A DNA stretch of 64,000 bases. Source: Cellulomonas sp. Y8 (GTDB taxonomy: Bacteria > Actinomycetota > Actinomycetes > Actinomycetales > Cellulomonadaceae). This document shows, one piece after another, positions 54,906 to 64,000 of the stretch. The notes under the pieces were generated by a model. The model was not told the DNA's origin, ran no database searches, and saw only the letters and a list, made by a program, of their open reading frames with translations. Numbering within the stretch: position 1 is the stretch's first letter; every line of letters starts with the position of its first letter. Both the position numbers and the translations under genes were made by a program. The stretch spans positions 3,100,001 to 3,164,000 of the forward strand of contig NZ_CP041203.1 in assembly GCF_008033115.1 (NCBI RefSeq), written 5' to 3'.

Positions 54906-55853
54906 TCAGTCCTCGTAGAAGACCCAGAACTTCGAGGCCCAGAAGTTGATGGCGGTCAGCACGAGCACGATGAGGACCAGGACCCAGGCCATGGCGGCCG
55001 CGTAGCCCATGCGCAGGTTGGTGAACCCCTCCTGGTACAGGTAGAGGGTGTAGAAGAGCGTCGAGTCCGACGGGCCGCCCGTCCCGTTCGACACCACGAA
55101 TGCCTGGGTGAACGACTGGAACGCGATGATCACCTGCATCACGAGGTTGAAGAAGATGATCGGGCTGAGCAGCGGGAGCGTCACCGAGCGGAACTGCCGC
55201 CAGCGCGAGGCGCCGTCGAGCGAGGCGGCCTCGTAGTACATCTCCGGGATCTGCCGCAGGCCGGCGAGGAAGATGATCATCGGGGAGCCGAACGTCCACA
55301 CGTGCAGCAGGACGAGGGTCCACAGCGCGGTGTCCGGGTGCGAGACCCAGCCCATGCCCTGGATGCCGAACAGGCCGAGGAAGGCGTTGAACAGCCCGTC
55401 CTCGCCGAACACCTGGCGCCACAGGATCGCGATGGCCACCGAGCTGCCGAGCAGCGACGGCAGGTAGAACACCGACCGGTAGAACGTCATCCCGCGCAGG
55501 CCGCGGTTGAGCAGCACGGCCAGGCCGAGCGCCACGACCAGCTGCAGGGGGACGCCCGTCACGACGTACAGGAACGTCACCCGGAGCGACTCGTGCAGCC
55601 GGGTGTCCGTCAGCATCGCCGTGAAGTTGTCGAGCCCGATGAAGGTGGGCGACGTCAGCAGGTCGTAGTCGGTGGTCGCCAGGACCAGCGACGCGACCAG
55701 CGGGATCAGGGTGATCCCGAACAGCCCCAGGAACCACGGGGCCAGGAACGCCAGCGCCGCACGCTGATCGGACTTGCGGAGGTTCGAGACGGCCGCGATC
55801 TTCGGGCCGCCCCGCTTGCTGCGCATGGTGCGGAGCTCGTTGAGTGCTGTCAT
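54906..55853 (-). CDS. Carbohydrate ABC transporter permease (MalF type)
   Basis: This 315-residue permease has RAALAFLAPWFLGLFGITLI as helix 1, then IGLDNFTAMLTDTRLHESLR and FYLPSLLGSSVAIAILWRQV. The EAA loop is PEMYYEAASLDGASRWRQFR. SDSTLFYTLYLYQEGFTNLR and GYAAAMAWVLVLIVLVLTAI lie near the end. It is the first gene of the ten-gene pectin operon. ATG 55853 follows GAGGAAG; the promoter -10 TAGCGT (55911-55906) and a LacI-type palindrome lie just upstream, so the whole operon is probably LacI-controlled. Confidence 0.95.
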   Translation of the reverse strand: MTALNELRTMRSKRGGPKIAAVSNLRKSDQRAALAFLAPWFLGLFGITLIPLVASLVLATTDYDLLTSPTFIGLDNFTAMLTDTRLHESLRVTFLYVVTGVPLQLVVALGLAVLLNRGLRGMTFYRSVFYLPSLLGSSVAIAILWRQVFGEDGLFNAFLGLFGIQGMGWVSHPDTALWTLVLLHVWTFGSPMIIFLAGLRQIPEMYYEAASLDGASRWRQFRSVTLPLLSPIIFFNLVMQVIIAFQSFTQAFVVSNGTGGPSDSTLFYTLYLYQEGFTNLRMGYAAAMAWVLVLIVLVLTAINFWASKFWVFYED

Positions 55854-55891
55854 GGACACACTTCCTCGTGGTCTGGCTGCAACGGTTCTGA

Positions 55892-55911
55892 GGAACCGGT
55901 TCCGGACGCTA
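55892..55911 (-). promoter_or_regulatory. Pectin operon promoter with LacI-type operator
   Basis: GGAACCGGTTCC (55892-55903) is a perfect 12-bp palindrome of LacI type. On the minus strand it immediately follows the -10 TAGCGT (55911-55906), so a bound repressor would cover the transcription start. Confidence 0.7.
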
Positions 55912-56049
55912 CCCGAACGGGTGAACCCCCTGTCCAGCCCGGGACGGCGGATCGGGCTGCCGATCTCGTGACAGGGCGCGATCCAGCGGCAGAACTGGGA
56001 CCGAGGTCCCGGTTCCGAGGCGGTGCTGCGCGGCGCTGCCGCGCCTGGG

Positions 56050-56076
56050 TAGGGTGACTCGTGAGAAACCCGTTTC
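56050..56076 (+). promoter_or_regulatory. Promoter and LacI-type operator before the Gfo/Idh/MocA gene
   Basis: TAGGGT (56050-56055) is the -10. GAAACCCGTTTC (56065-56076), a palindrome with five pairing bases each side, covers the predicted start. Confidence 0.65.
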
Positions 56077-56096
56077 TGACGAAAGGGCCCCGTGCG

Positions 56097-57671
56097 ATGA
56101 CGCCCCCTCCCGCCCCGCTCGACCAGAACCCGACGGCGCGCCGCCCGCCCGCCTCTGCGTCCCCGCGCGCGGACGAGCAGGTGACGACCCGGTTCGCGCC
56201 GGTCCCCGCCGGCCGGCGGCGCCGGCGGTACGCGGTGCTGGGCACCGGCCACCGAGCGGGCATGTACGTGGGGGCCATCACCGGCGAGCACCGTGACGTC
56301 GCCGAGCTCGTGGCGTGGTGCGACCCGAACCCCGGCCGCGTCGACTTCTACGACGCCGAGGTCGGCACGGCGCTCGGGCTCGACGGACCCGCGGGCCTGC
56401 CCCGGTACCTCCCGGCGGACCTCGAGCGGATGGTCGCGGAGCAGGCGGTCGACGTCGTGGTGGTGACGACGCCCGACCACCTGCACGCCGAGCACGTCAC
56501 GCGCGTGCAGGCCGCCGGCGCGGACGTGGTGCTGGAGAAGCCGATGGCCACCACCGCGGACGGGTGCCGGGCGATCGCCGGGTCCGTGGCCGCGACGGGC
56601 CGGGACCTCGTCATGACCTTCAACTACCGGTACGCCCCGCGGAACTCCGCGCTGCGCGAGGTCATCGCGTCCGGCGCGATCGGGCGGCCGACCAGCGTGC
56701 ACTTCGAGTGGCTGCTGGACACCGTGCACGGCGCGGACTACTTCCGCCGGTGGCACCGGGACCGCGAGCGCTCCGGGAGCCTGCTGGTGCACAAGTCGTC
56801 GCACCACTTCGATCTCGTGGGCTGGTGGCTCGACGCCGAGCCCGAGCGGGTGTTCGCCTCGGGCGGCCTGCGGTTCTACGGGCACGACAACGCGCAGGCG
56901 CGCGGGCTGGGGCCGCGGCCCGAGCGCGGCACCGGCACCACCGGCGACCCGTGGGCGCTCGACCTGCGCGCGGACCGGCGCCTGAAGGGCCTCTACCTGG
57001 ACGCCGAGCACCACGACGGCTACCTGCGCGACCGGGACGTGTTCACCGAGGGGATCTCGATCGAGGACGACCTGTCGCTGGTGGTCGACTACCGGTCCGG
57101 CTTCTCCATGACGTACGCGCTGAACGCGCACTGCCCGTGGGAGGGGTACTCGGTCGCCGTCAACGGCACCGAGGGGCGGGCGGAGCTGACCGTGGTCGAG
57201 CGCGGCGCGGTGTCGGTCGACGCCGAGGGCCGCGTGGTGCTCGACCCGTCGGCCAACCCGGACGCCGTGCCGGTCGCGCCGTCCCGCCCCGAGGGCGAGC
57301 ACCTGGTGGTGCAGCGGCACTGGGAGGGCGCGCGCGAGGTGCCGATCCCGCGGGGCGAGGGCGGGCACGGCGGTGGCGACGCGCTGCTGCTCGCGGACGT
57401 CTTCCGCCGCGATCTCCGGCTCGAGGACGATCCGCTCGGCCGCGCGGCTGGGTACCGCGACGGGCTGCGGGCGGTGTCCGTCGGCATCGCGGCCGGCGAG
57501 TCCCTGCGGACCGGCCGCGCTGTTAGCATCGGCGCACTCGACCTGGGCAGCGCGCGCGCTGAGCCGCGGCGCGCCGTCCGGCGGAAGGGAGCGGACCGAT
57601 GCGCACGGGCGCGACGATCAGCGATGTCGCGTCGGCCGCGGGGGTCTCCCGGGCCACCGTCTCGCGCGTGA
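56097..57671 (+). CDS. Gfo/Idh/MocA family oxidoreductase
   Basis: The 524-residue protein has RYAVLGTGHRAGMYVGAITG as the NAD(P) motif, VVVVTTPDHLHAEHVTRVQA and DVVLEKPMATTADG with the EKP motif. FNYRYAPRNSALREVIASGA and LLVHKSSHHFDLVGWWLDAE follow. These proteins oxidise or reduce sugars and uronic-acid derivatives; the substrate is unknown. ATG 56097 follows GAAAGGG; GTG 56061 would be near-leaderless. The homologous part ends near residue 490 (RTGRAVSIGALDLG). The last 40 residues are Arg-rich and overlap lacI by 73 bases. A two-base loss in the GCGCGCGC run near 57551 would end it at TGA before lacI. Confidence 0.85.
   Translation: MTPPPAPLDQNPTARRPPASASPRADEQVTTRFAPVPAGRRRRRYAVLGTGHRAGMYVGAITGEHRDVAELVAWCDPNPGRVDFYDAEVGTALGLDGPAGLPRYLPADLERMVAEQAVDVVVVTTPDHLHAEHVTRVQAAGADVVLEKPMATTADGCRAIAGSVAATGRDLVMTFNYRYAPRNSALREVIASGAIGRPTSVHFEWLLDTVHGADYFRRWHRDRERSGSLLVHKSSHHFDLVGWWLDAEPERVFASGGLRFYGHDNAQARGLGPRPERGTGTTGDPWALDLRADRRLKGLYLDAEHHDGYLRDRDVFTEGISIEDDLSLVVDYRSGFSMTYALNAHCPWEGYSVAVNGTEGRAELTVVERGAVSVDAEGRVVLDPSANPDAVPVAPSRPEGEHLVVQRHWEGAREVPIPRGEGGHGGGDALLLADVFRRDLRLEDDPLGRAAGYRDGLRAVSVGIAAGESLRTGRAVSIGALDLGSARAEPRRAVRRKGADRCARARRSAMSRRPRGSPGPPSRA
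57524..57529 (+). promoter_or_regulatory. Candidate -10 of lacI inside the preceding gene
   Basis: TAGCAT, preceded by TGT, lies 69 bases before the lacI ATG. It may give the regulator a separate transcript. No palindrome like the three operators was seen here. Confidence 0.35.
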
Positions 57672-58627
57672 TGAACGGCAGCACCGTCGACGCCGAGCTG
57701 ACCCGCCGGGTGCGCGCCGCCGCCGCCGAGCTGCACTACCGGCCGTCGGTCACCGCGCGCTCGCTGTCGCTCGGCCGGACGCTCGCCGTCGGGATCGTCG
57801 TGCCGGACCTCGCGAACCCGATGTTCCAGGCGGTGCTCCGGGCGGTCGCCGACGGGGCGCACCGGCACGGGTACAGCGTCGTGGTCGCCGAGACCGCGGG
57901 GCCCGACCGCGACGAGGCCGACATCGTGCGCAGCACGCGTGCCCGGTGCGACGCGCTCGTCATCGTCGCGCCGCGGATGTCGCAGGAGGTCCTGGCCGAG
58001 GTGCTGGACGAGGTCGACCCCGTGGTGCTGGTCAACCGCACCGTCCCGGGGTCCGCGACGCCGAGCGTCAACGTCGACTACTCGCCGGCGATGTACGGCG
58101 TCGTCGAGCACCTGGTCGGCCTCGGCCACCGGGCGATCGCCTACCTGTCCGGCCCCGAGTCGAGCCCGTCGAACACGGCCCGCCTGGACGGCCTCGGCCG
58201 GGCCCGCCTGGCGTTCGGCGAGGTGCGGTTCTTCACGCTCGCGTGCGGGGCGACGGTCGCCGAGGGCTACGCGCTGGCGCACGCGGCGCTCGCCACCCAG
58301 GCGACGGCCGTCGTGGCGTACAACGACCAGGTCGCGTTCGGGCTGCTCGGGCACCTGCACGAGCTCGGCGTCGACGTGCCCGGGACGCTGTCGGTCGTCG
58401 GGTTCGACGACATCGAGCTCGCCCGGTACGCGACGCCGTCGCTCACGACGGTGCACGTCCCCTACGACGAGATCGGGGCCCGCGCGTGGGCGCGGCTGCA
58501 CGCGCGCATCGCGGGCGAGGCGGAGCCTGCGCCGGACGAGGGCGTCGACGTGCGGGGTGCCGCGGAGGTGCTGCCGGCGGCGCTGCTGACGCGGGCCTCG
58601 TCGGCGACCGCCCCGGCGGCGGGCTGA
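57599..58627 (+). CDS. LacI family transcriptional regulator of the pectin/uronate genes
   Basis: The 342-residue repressor has the LacI headpiece ATISDVASAAGVSRATVSRV with MNGSTVDAELTRRVRAAAAE, and the hinge YRPSVTARSLSLGRT. The periplasmic-binding-type core follows: AVGIVVPDLANPMFQAVLRA, ALVIVAPRMSQEVLAEVLDE, HRAIAYLSGPESSPSNTARL and VVGFDDIELARYATPSLTTV. ATG 57599 follows GGAAGGGAG. It lies in the middle of the regulon and probably binds the three palindromes at 55892, 56065 and 58869. The inducer may be KDG or an oligouronide, by analogy only. Confidence 0.93.
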   Translation: MRTGATISDVASAAGVSRATVSRVMNGSTVDAELTRRVRAAAAELHYRPSVTARSLSLGRTLAVGIVVPDLANPMFQAVLRAVADGAHRHGYSVVVAETAGPDRDEADIVRSTRARCDALVIVAPRMSQEVLAEVLDEVDPVVLVNRTVPGSATPSVNVDYSPAMYGVVEHLVGLGHRAIAYLSGPESSPSNTARLDGLGRARLAFGEVRFFTLACGATVAEGYALAHAALATQATAVVAYNDQVAFGLLGHLHELGVDVPGTLSVVGFDDIELARYATPSLTTVHVPYDEIGARAWARLHARIAGEAEPAPDEGVDVRGAAEVLPAALLTRASSATAPAAG

Positions 58628-58753
58628 CGCCGGAGCGGGAGGCCGCGCGCGGACGCGGCGCTGCCTCGCGCGCGCCGCTGCGCACCAGCCCGGCCTGAGT
58701 GTGCCCACGCGCTGGGCGTGCACCCCTGCGGGCGCGCCCCCGCGCGACCCCGC

Positions 58754-58809
58754 CTACGGCTTCCGGCTGCGCCCACGGCGATCGGCGAGGGCGGCGCCGG
58801 AAGGCGTAG
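58754..58809 (+). terminator. Hairpin downstream of lacI
   Basis: CTACGGCTTCCGG (58754-58766) pairs with CCGGAAGGCGTAG (58797-58809), with one mismatch in 13, over a 30-nt loop. It lies in the 293-base gap between lacI and the kinase gene. Confidence 0.4.
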
Positions 58810-58868
58810 GTCGCGGGAGCGAACGCCTCGCCTCCACGGCGCCCCGGGAGGGCAGGACGGGCTGCGGA

Positions 58869-58891
58869 GGAACCGGTTTCTCGGGTAGGTT
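58869..58891 (+). promoter_or_regulatory. Promoter and LacI-type operator of kdgK-uxaA
   Basis: GGAACCGGTTTC (58869-58880) differs from a perfect palindrome at one position and matches the other two operators. TAGGTT (58886-58891) follows as the -10, so a repressor would occupy the spacer region. Confidence 0.65.
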
Positions 58892-58920
58892 GGCGGCGAT
58901 CCCGACAGCGAGGTGAGGCC

Positions 58921-60018
58921 ATGCCGTCCCCGTCTTCCCCGTGGCCCGCGGCGCCGTCCGGCGGCCCGGGCGCCGGAGGTCGTCGCCCTCGGCGAGGTGA
59001 TGCTCCGGCTCGACCCCGGCGAGCAGCGCATCCGCTCGGCGCGCGGGTTCGCCGCGCACGAGGGCGGCGGGGAGTACAACGTCGCCCGCGCCCTGCGCAC
59101 CGCGTTCGGGCTGCCCGCGGCCGTGGTCACGGCCCTCGTCGACGACGAGGTCGGCCGGCTGGTCGAGGACCTGGTGCTCGCCTCCGGCGTGGACACCCGC
59201 TGGGTCCGCTGGCTGCCGCCCGGGACACCGGTTCCCGCCCCGGAACGGCCTGAACTTCACCGAGCGGGGGCACGGTGCCCGCGGCGCGGTGGGCGTCTCC
59301 GACCGCGCGCGGACGGCCGCCTCCCGGCTGGCCCCGGGCGACGTGCCCTGGCCCGTCGTGCTCGCGGGAGCGCGGTGGTTCCACACCGGGGGCGTGTTCG
59401 CCGGGCTGTCCTCGACGACGACCGCCACGGCGTTGCACGCCGCCCGGGAGGCCCGGCGGCTCGGCGTCCCGGTGTCGGTCGACACCAACTTCCGGCCCTC
59501 CCTCTGGCGGGGTCGCGGAGGCCGGGCGGAGGCGTGCGCGACGGCGCGGGCGCTCGCCGGCGCGTGCGACGTGCTGATCGGCACGGCGTGGGACCTGTTC
59601 CCCGACGTGGACGACCCGCCCGCCGAGGACCCGGTGGCCGCGCGGGCGGCGTTCGAGCGCGGCGTGGCGCGGATGCGCGCCGTCGCGCCGGGCGTGCGGG
59701 TCGTGGCGACGACCTGCCGGGCGGTGCGCTCCGCGTCCCGCAACGGCTGGGGCGCGCTCGGGTGGTCCCGCCGAGCACGGGGTGCACGCGTCCGTCGGGC
59801 ACGGCGACCTGGAGATCCTGGACCGCGTGGGCGGCGGCGACGCGTTCGCCGCCGGCCTGGTCGCGGGGCTGCTGCGTGGCGCGCCGCTCCCGGAGGCGCT
59901 CGACCTCGGGGTGGCGTCGGGCGCGCTCGCGATGACGACGCCCGGCGACGCGGCGCGGGGGCGGCTCGCCGACGTGCACGCCGCGGCGGCGCTGCGCCCG
60001 GCGGCGATCGCGTGGTGA
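58921..60018 (+). pseudogene. kdgK: 2-keto-3-deoxygluconate kinase (PfkB family), with three frameshifts
   Basis: Frame pieces in order are EVVALGEVMLRLDPGEQRIR and EGGGEYNVARALRTAFGLPA; then NFTERGHGARGAVGVSDRAR and GARWFHTGGVFAGLSSTTTA with VPVSVDTNFRPSLWRG; and VHASVGHGDLEILDRVGGGD with AFAAGLVAGLLRG (catalytic GGGDAFAAG). Single surplus bases are needed near 58985, at about 59236-59246 (CCCC for CCC) and near 59766. The corrected protein is 364 residues. It phosphorylates KDG to KDPG. ATG 58921 follows GAGGTGAGG; reading from GTG 58913 would avoid the first frameshift but has a poor ribosome site. Confidence 0.85.
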
Positions 60019-60124
60019 CCCGCCGCGCCGCCGCGCGCCCTCCTCGCCGCGCGGCCCCTGCCGCGCCTCGCCGCGCGACCCCTGTCGCGCCCCGCCCCCG
60101 ACCGACCGACGGAAGGCCCGCCCG

Positions 60125-61736
60125 ATGACCACCCGACCCGACCTGCTGGTGCTGCGCGAGGGCGACGACGTCGCGGTCGCGACCCGTGACCTCGCCCCGG
60201 GGGAGCACGCCGCGCCCGCCTCGGGCCCGGGCGTCCGGGTGCGCGACCGGGTGCCGCGGGGCCACAAGGTCGCGCTGCGCGCCGCCGCGGCCGGCGCGCG
60301 GGTCCGCAAGTACGGCCAGGTGATCGGCGTCGCGACCGCCGACATCGTCCCCGGGCGCGCACGTCCACGCGCACAACCTCGGGTTCGAGGCGGGGGAGAG
60401 GCAGCACGAGCTCGGCGGCACGCGCACCGTGCTGCCCGTCCCGGACGGCCCGCGCCCCACGTTCCGCGGCTACCGCCGGTCGGACGGCCGGGTCGGCACG
60501 CGCAACTACCTGGCGATCCTGACGAGCGTGAACTGCTCGGCGTCCACCGCCCGGATGATCGCCGACGCGTTCCCGGCGAGCGCGCTGGCCGCGTTCCCGC
60601 ACGTCGACGGCGTGCTCCCGCTGACCCATCAGTCGGGCTGCGGGATGGTGCCGGAGAGCGAGGGCGGCCGGCTGCTGCTGCGGACCCTGCGCGGCTACGC
60701 GGCCCACCCCAACGTCGGCGCGGTGCTCGTGCTGGGCCTCGGCTGCGAGATGCTGCAGCCGGAGCAGCTGTCCGCGCGCGACGGGGCCGGGGCGTTCCTC
60801 GGCATGCCGTCGGTCGGCGCGCCCGCGCCGGAGCCCGCAGGTGGGGGCCTGCTCGCGACGATCCCCGACGGCACGGTCGTGCGGAGCCTGACGATCCAGG
60901 ACACCGGGGGCGTGCGCGCGACCGTGCGCGCCGGCGTCGAGGCGGTCCGGAGATGCTGCCGGAGCTCGACCGGTGCCGGCGCGAGGAGGTCGACGTCCGG
61001 GAGCTCGTGCTGGGCCTCAACTGCGGCGGGTCCGACGGGTACTCGGGGATCACCGCGAACCCGGCGCTCGGCTGGGCCAGCGACCGGCTCGTCGCCTACG
61101 GCGGGACGTCGGCGCTCGCCGAGACGCCCGAGGTGTTCGGGGCGGAGCACCTGCTGACGCGGCGCGCGGTGGACGCCGGGGTGGCGACGCGCCTGCTCGA
61201 CCGGATCGCGTGGTGGCAGGAGTACGCGGCCGCGGGACAGGGGTCGCTCGACAACAACCCGTCGCCCGGCAACAAGGCCGGCGGCCTGACCACCATCCTG
61301 GAGAAGTCGCTCGGCGCGGTCGCGAAGGGCGGCCAGGCCGACCTCGCCGCGGTCTACGAGTACGGCGAGCCGATGGCGCCGCACCGGGGCTTCGTGTTCA
61401 TGGACACACCCGGCTACGACCCGGTGTCCGTGACCGGGCTGGTCGCGGGCGGCGCGAACGTCGTCGTGTTCACCACCGGGCGCGGGTCGGTGTTCGGCTG
61501 CCGCCCCGACCCCGTCGATCAAGGTGGCCACGAACACGGCGGTGTACGAGCGGATGGCCGAGGACATGGACCTCGACGCCGGGCCGATCGCCGAGGGCAC
61601 GCGCACGGTCGCGGAGGTCGGCCAGGAGCTGTTCGACCGGATCCTCGCGGTCGCCTCCGGGGAGCCGACCGCGAGCGAGGAGCTCGGCATCGGCGTGGAG
61701 GAGTTCATCCCCTGGCACATCGGCACGGTCACCTGA
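60125..61736 (+). pseudogene. uxaA: Altronate dehydratase, with three frameshifts
   Basis: The N-terminal SAF-type domain reads DLLVLREGDDVAVATRDLAP, then HKVALRAAAAGARVRKYGQV. The catalytic part is PTFRGYRRSDGRVGTRNYLA and THQSGCGMVPESEGGRLLLR, then GLNCGGSDGYSGITANPALG. GSLDNNPSPGNKAGGLTTIL follows, and the end is MATNTAVYERMAEDMDLDAG. Lesions are +1 near 60353 (GGG for GG), -1 near 60952 (CGGAG for CGGGAG) and +1 near 61507. The corrected length is 536 residues. It dehydrates altronate to KDG, the third galacturonate step. Cysteine ligands for the iron-type cluster (Cys in QSGCG, NCGGSD) are kept. Confidence 0.87.
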
Positions 61737-61797
61737 GACCTAGGCTGGGGTCCCCCGGGGCCGTCGCCCGCCCCGCCCTTCGCCCCCTGGGAGACCC

Positions 61798-63204
<1,407 letters not shown>

Positions 63205-63228
63205 GACCGCCCGCGGCGGGGGCCGGTC

Positions 63229-63324
63229 GTGAGCGCGGTGGCGCGGGCGGTGCGCGCGCTGCGGTGGTACGTCCGCGAGGTGCTGCGCACGTCCGACCGG
63301 GGCACGGGCCCGGGCTGCTGCTGA
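63229..63324 (+). CDS. Possible small protein of 31 residues
   Basis: GTG 63229 to TGA 63322-63324 encodes VSAVARAVRALRWYVREVLR followed by TSDRGTGPGCC. It starts 25 bases after the cystathionine beta-synthase stop. The RALRWYVREV segment faintly recalls the start of YbdD/YjiX-type small proteins, but the rest does not match and the peptide is shorter. It may be chance. I do not recognise a function. Confidence 0.25.
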   Translation: MSAVARAVRALRWYVREVLRTSDRGTGPGCC

Positions 63325-63340
63325 GCTCTGCGTGGACGCG

Positions 63341-63447
63341 GTGTCACCCGGGCGGAGCGGCACCCATTCTGGACATGAGTACACCGGGTGCACCGCGCAC
63401 CCGGTGTACCCGTGTCCAGGGCGGACTTCCTCATGCCCGGGCGACAC
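63341..63447. repeat. Nested composite palindrome between cbs and the oxidase
   Basis: Inner arms at 63369-63391 (starting CTGGACATGAG) and 63397-63419 (ending TGTCCAG) match at 21 of 23 positions with a 5-nt loop. Outer arms GTGTCACCCGGGC (63341-63353) and GCCCGGGCGACAC (63435-63447) match at 12 of 13. Bases 63325-63520 contain no gene. It may terminate both convergent transcripts. Confidence 0.7.
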
Positions 63448-63520
63448 GGTGTCCTCGGTGTACGCACGCTCGGGAACGAAGCCGGTCCTCCTCCGGGCGA
63501 CACCTCCCCGGTGGACGGGG

Positions 63521-64000
<480 letters not shown>

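Noticed and set aside
59289..60018. Separate small sugar kinase gene starting at 59289
   Set aside because: The segment continues the upstream PfkB-family protein exactly after one base is removed; it is a fragment, not a new gene.
45797..61736. Genomic island acquired by transfer
   Set aside because: Codon bias and GC content match the rest of the window, and no integrase, attachment repeat or tRNA junction borders the pectin region.

Overview
The window is very GC-rich, has strong G/C bias at third codon positions, starts many genes with GTG, and joins genes through four-base GTGA/ATGA stop-start overlaps (eleven counted). These traits fit an actinomycete. Gene content (GH42, a pectin/uronate operon, FAD alditol-type oxidase) and the order mfd - mazG - eno - ftsB - DUF501 - ppx, also known from Mycobacterium, suggest Micrococcales, probably a Cellulomonas-like organism; the genus is an inference. 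No insertion sequence, prophage, CRISPR array or rRNA was seen.

Layout. (1) 1-14,000: surface polysaccharide locus. A minus-strand nucleotide-sugar operon (glucose-1-phosphate cytidylyltransferase, epimerase/dehydratase, 3,5-epimerase-like protein, SAF-type oxidoreductase running off the left edge) is followed by plus-strand genes: polysaccharide deacetylase, four family 2 glycosyltransferases, one GT-B-like transferase and a hexapeptide acetyltransferase. A minus-strand acyltransferase-3 closes the locus, and an L-2-hydroxyglutarate oxidase lies inside it. (2) 14,200-26,500: housekeeping block with mfd, a lipoprotein, mazG, pntAB, eno, ftsB/divIC, DUF501 and ppx. (3) 26,500-45,800: mixed region with palindromic and tandem repeats, a PadR/HAAS pair, NDH-2, an odd tRNA with anticodon UAA, two MFS exporters with TetR and MarR regulators, a GH42 beta-galactosidase divergent from a zinc dehydrogenase, GAF-ANTAR and TusA-like proteins, a siderophore-interacting protein, an ABC exporter with a two-component system, and a Bax inhibitor-1 protein. 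(4) 45,800-61,740: pectin/uronate catabolism. A ten-gene minus-strand operon holds two sugar permeases, a binding protein, an FAH-family protein, KduD, KduI, GH105, UxaC and UxaB. Facing it are a Gfo/Idh/MocA oxidoreductase, a LacI regulator, KDG kinase and altronate dehydratase. Three LacI-type palindromes sit at the three promoters and tie these units into one regulon. (5) 61,800-64,000: cystathionine beta-synthase, a composite palindrome and the C-terminal part of an FAD alditol/aldonolactone oxidase.

The pathway reads as follows. Oligogalacturonides or rhamnogalacturonides enter through the CUT1 ABC transporter, for which no ATPase is in the window. GH105 releases the unsaturated uronic acid, and KduI and KduD convert it to 2-keto-3-deoxygluconate (KDG). 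Saturated galacturonate passes UxaC, UxaB and UxaA to KDG, and KdgK phosphorylates KDG. No KDPG aldolase is in the window.

The most unusual features are these. Seven genes are frame-disrupted and every one has net length 1 modulo 3; nearly all of the events are +1. Intergenic palindromic islands share the terminal heptamer CGCCGAG but have element-specific cores. A 74-nt tRNA with anticodon UAA lacks the long variable arm expected of tRNA-Leu. A TGTCC motif recurs upstream of the polysaccharide genes.
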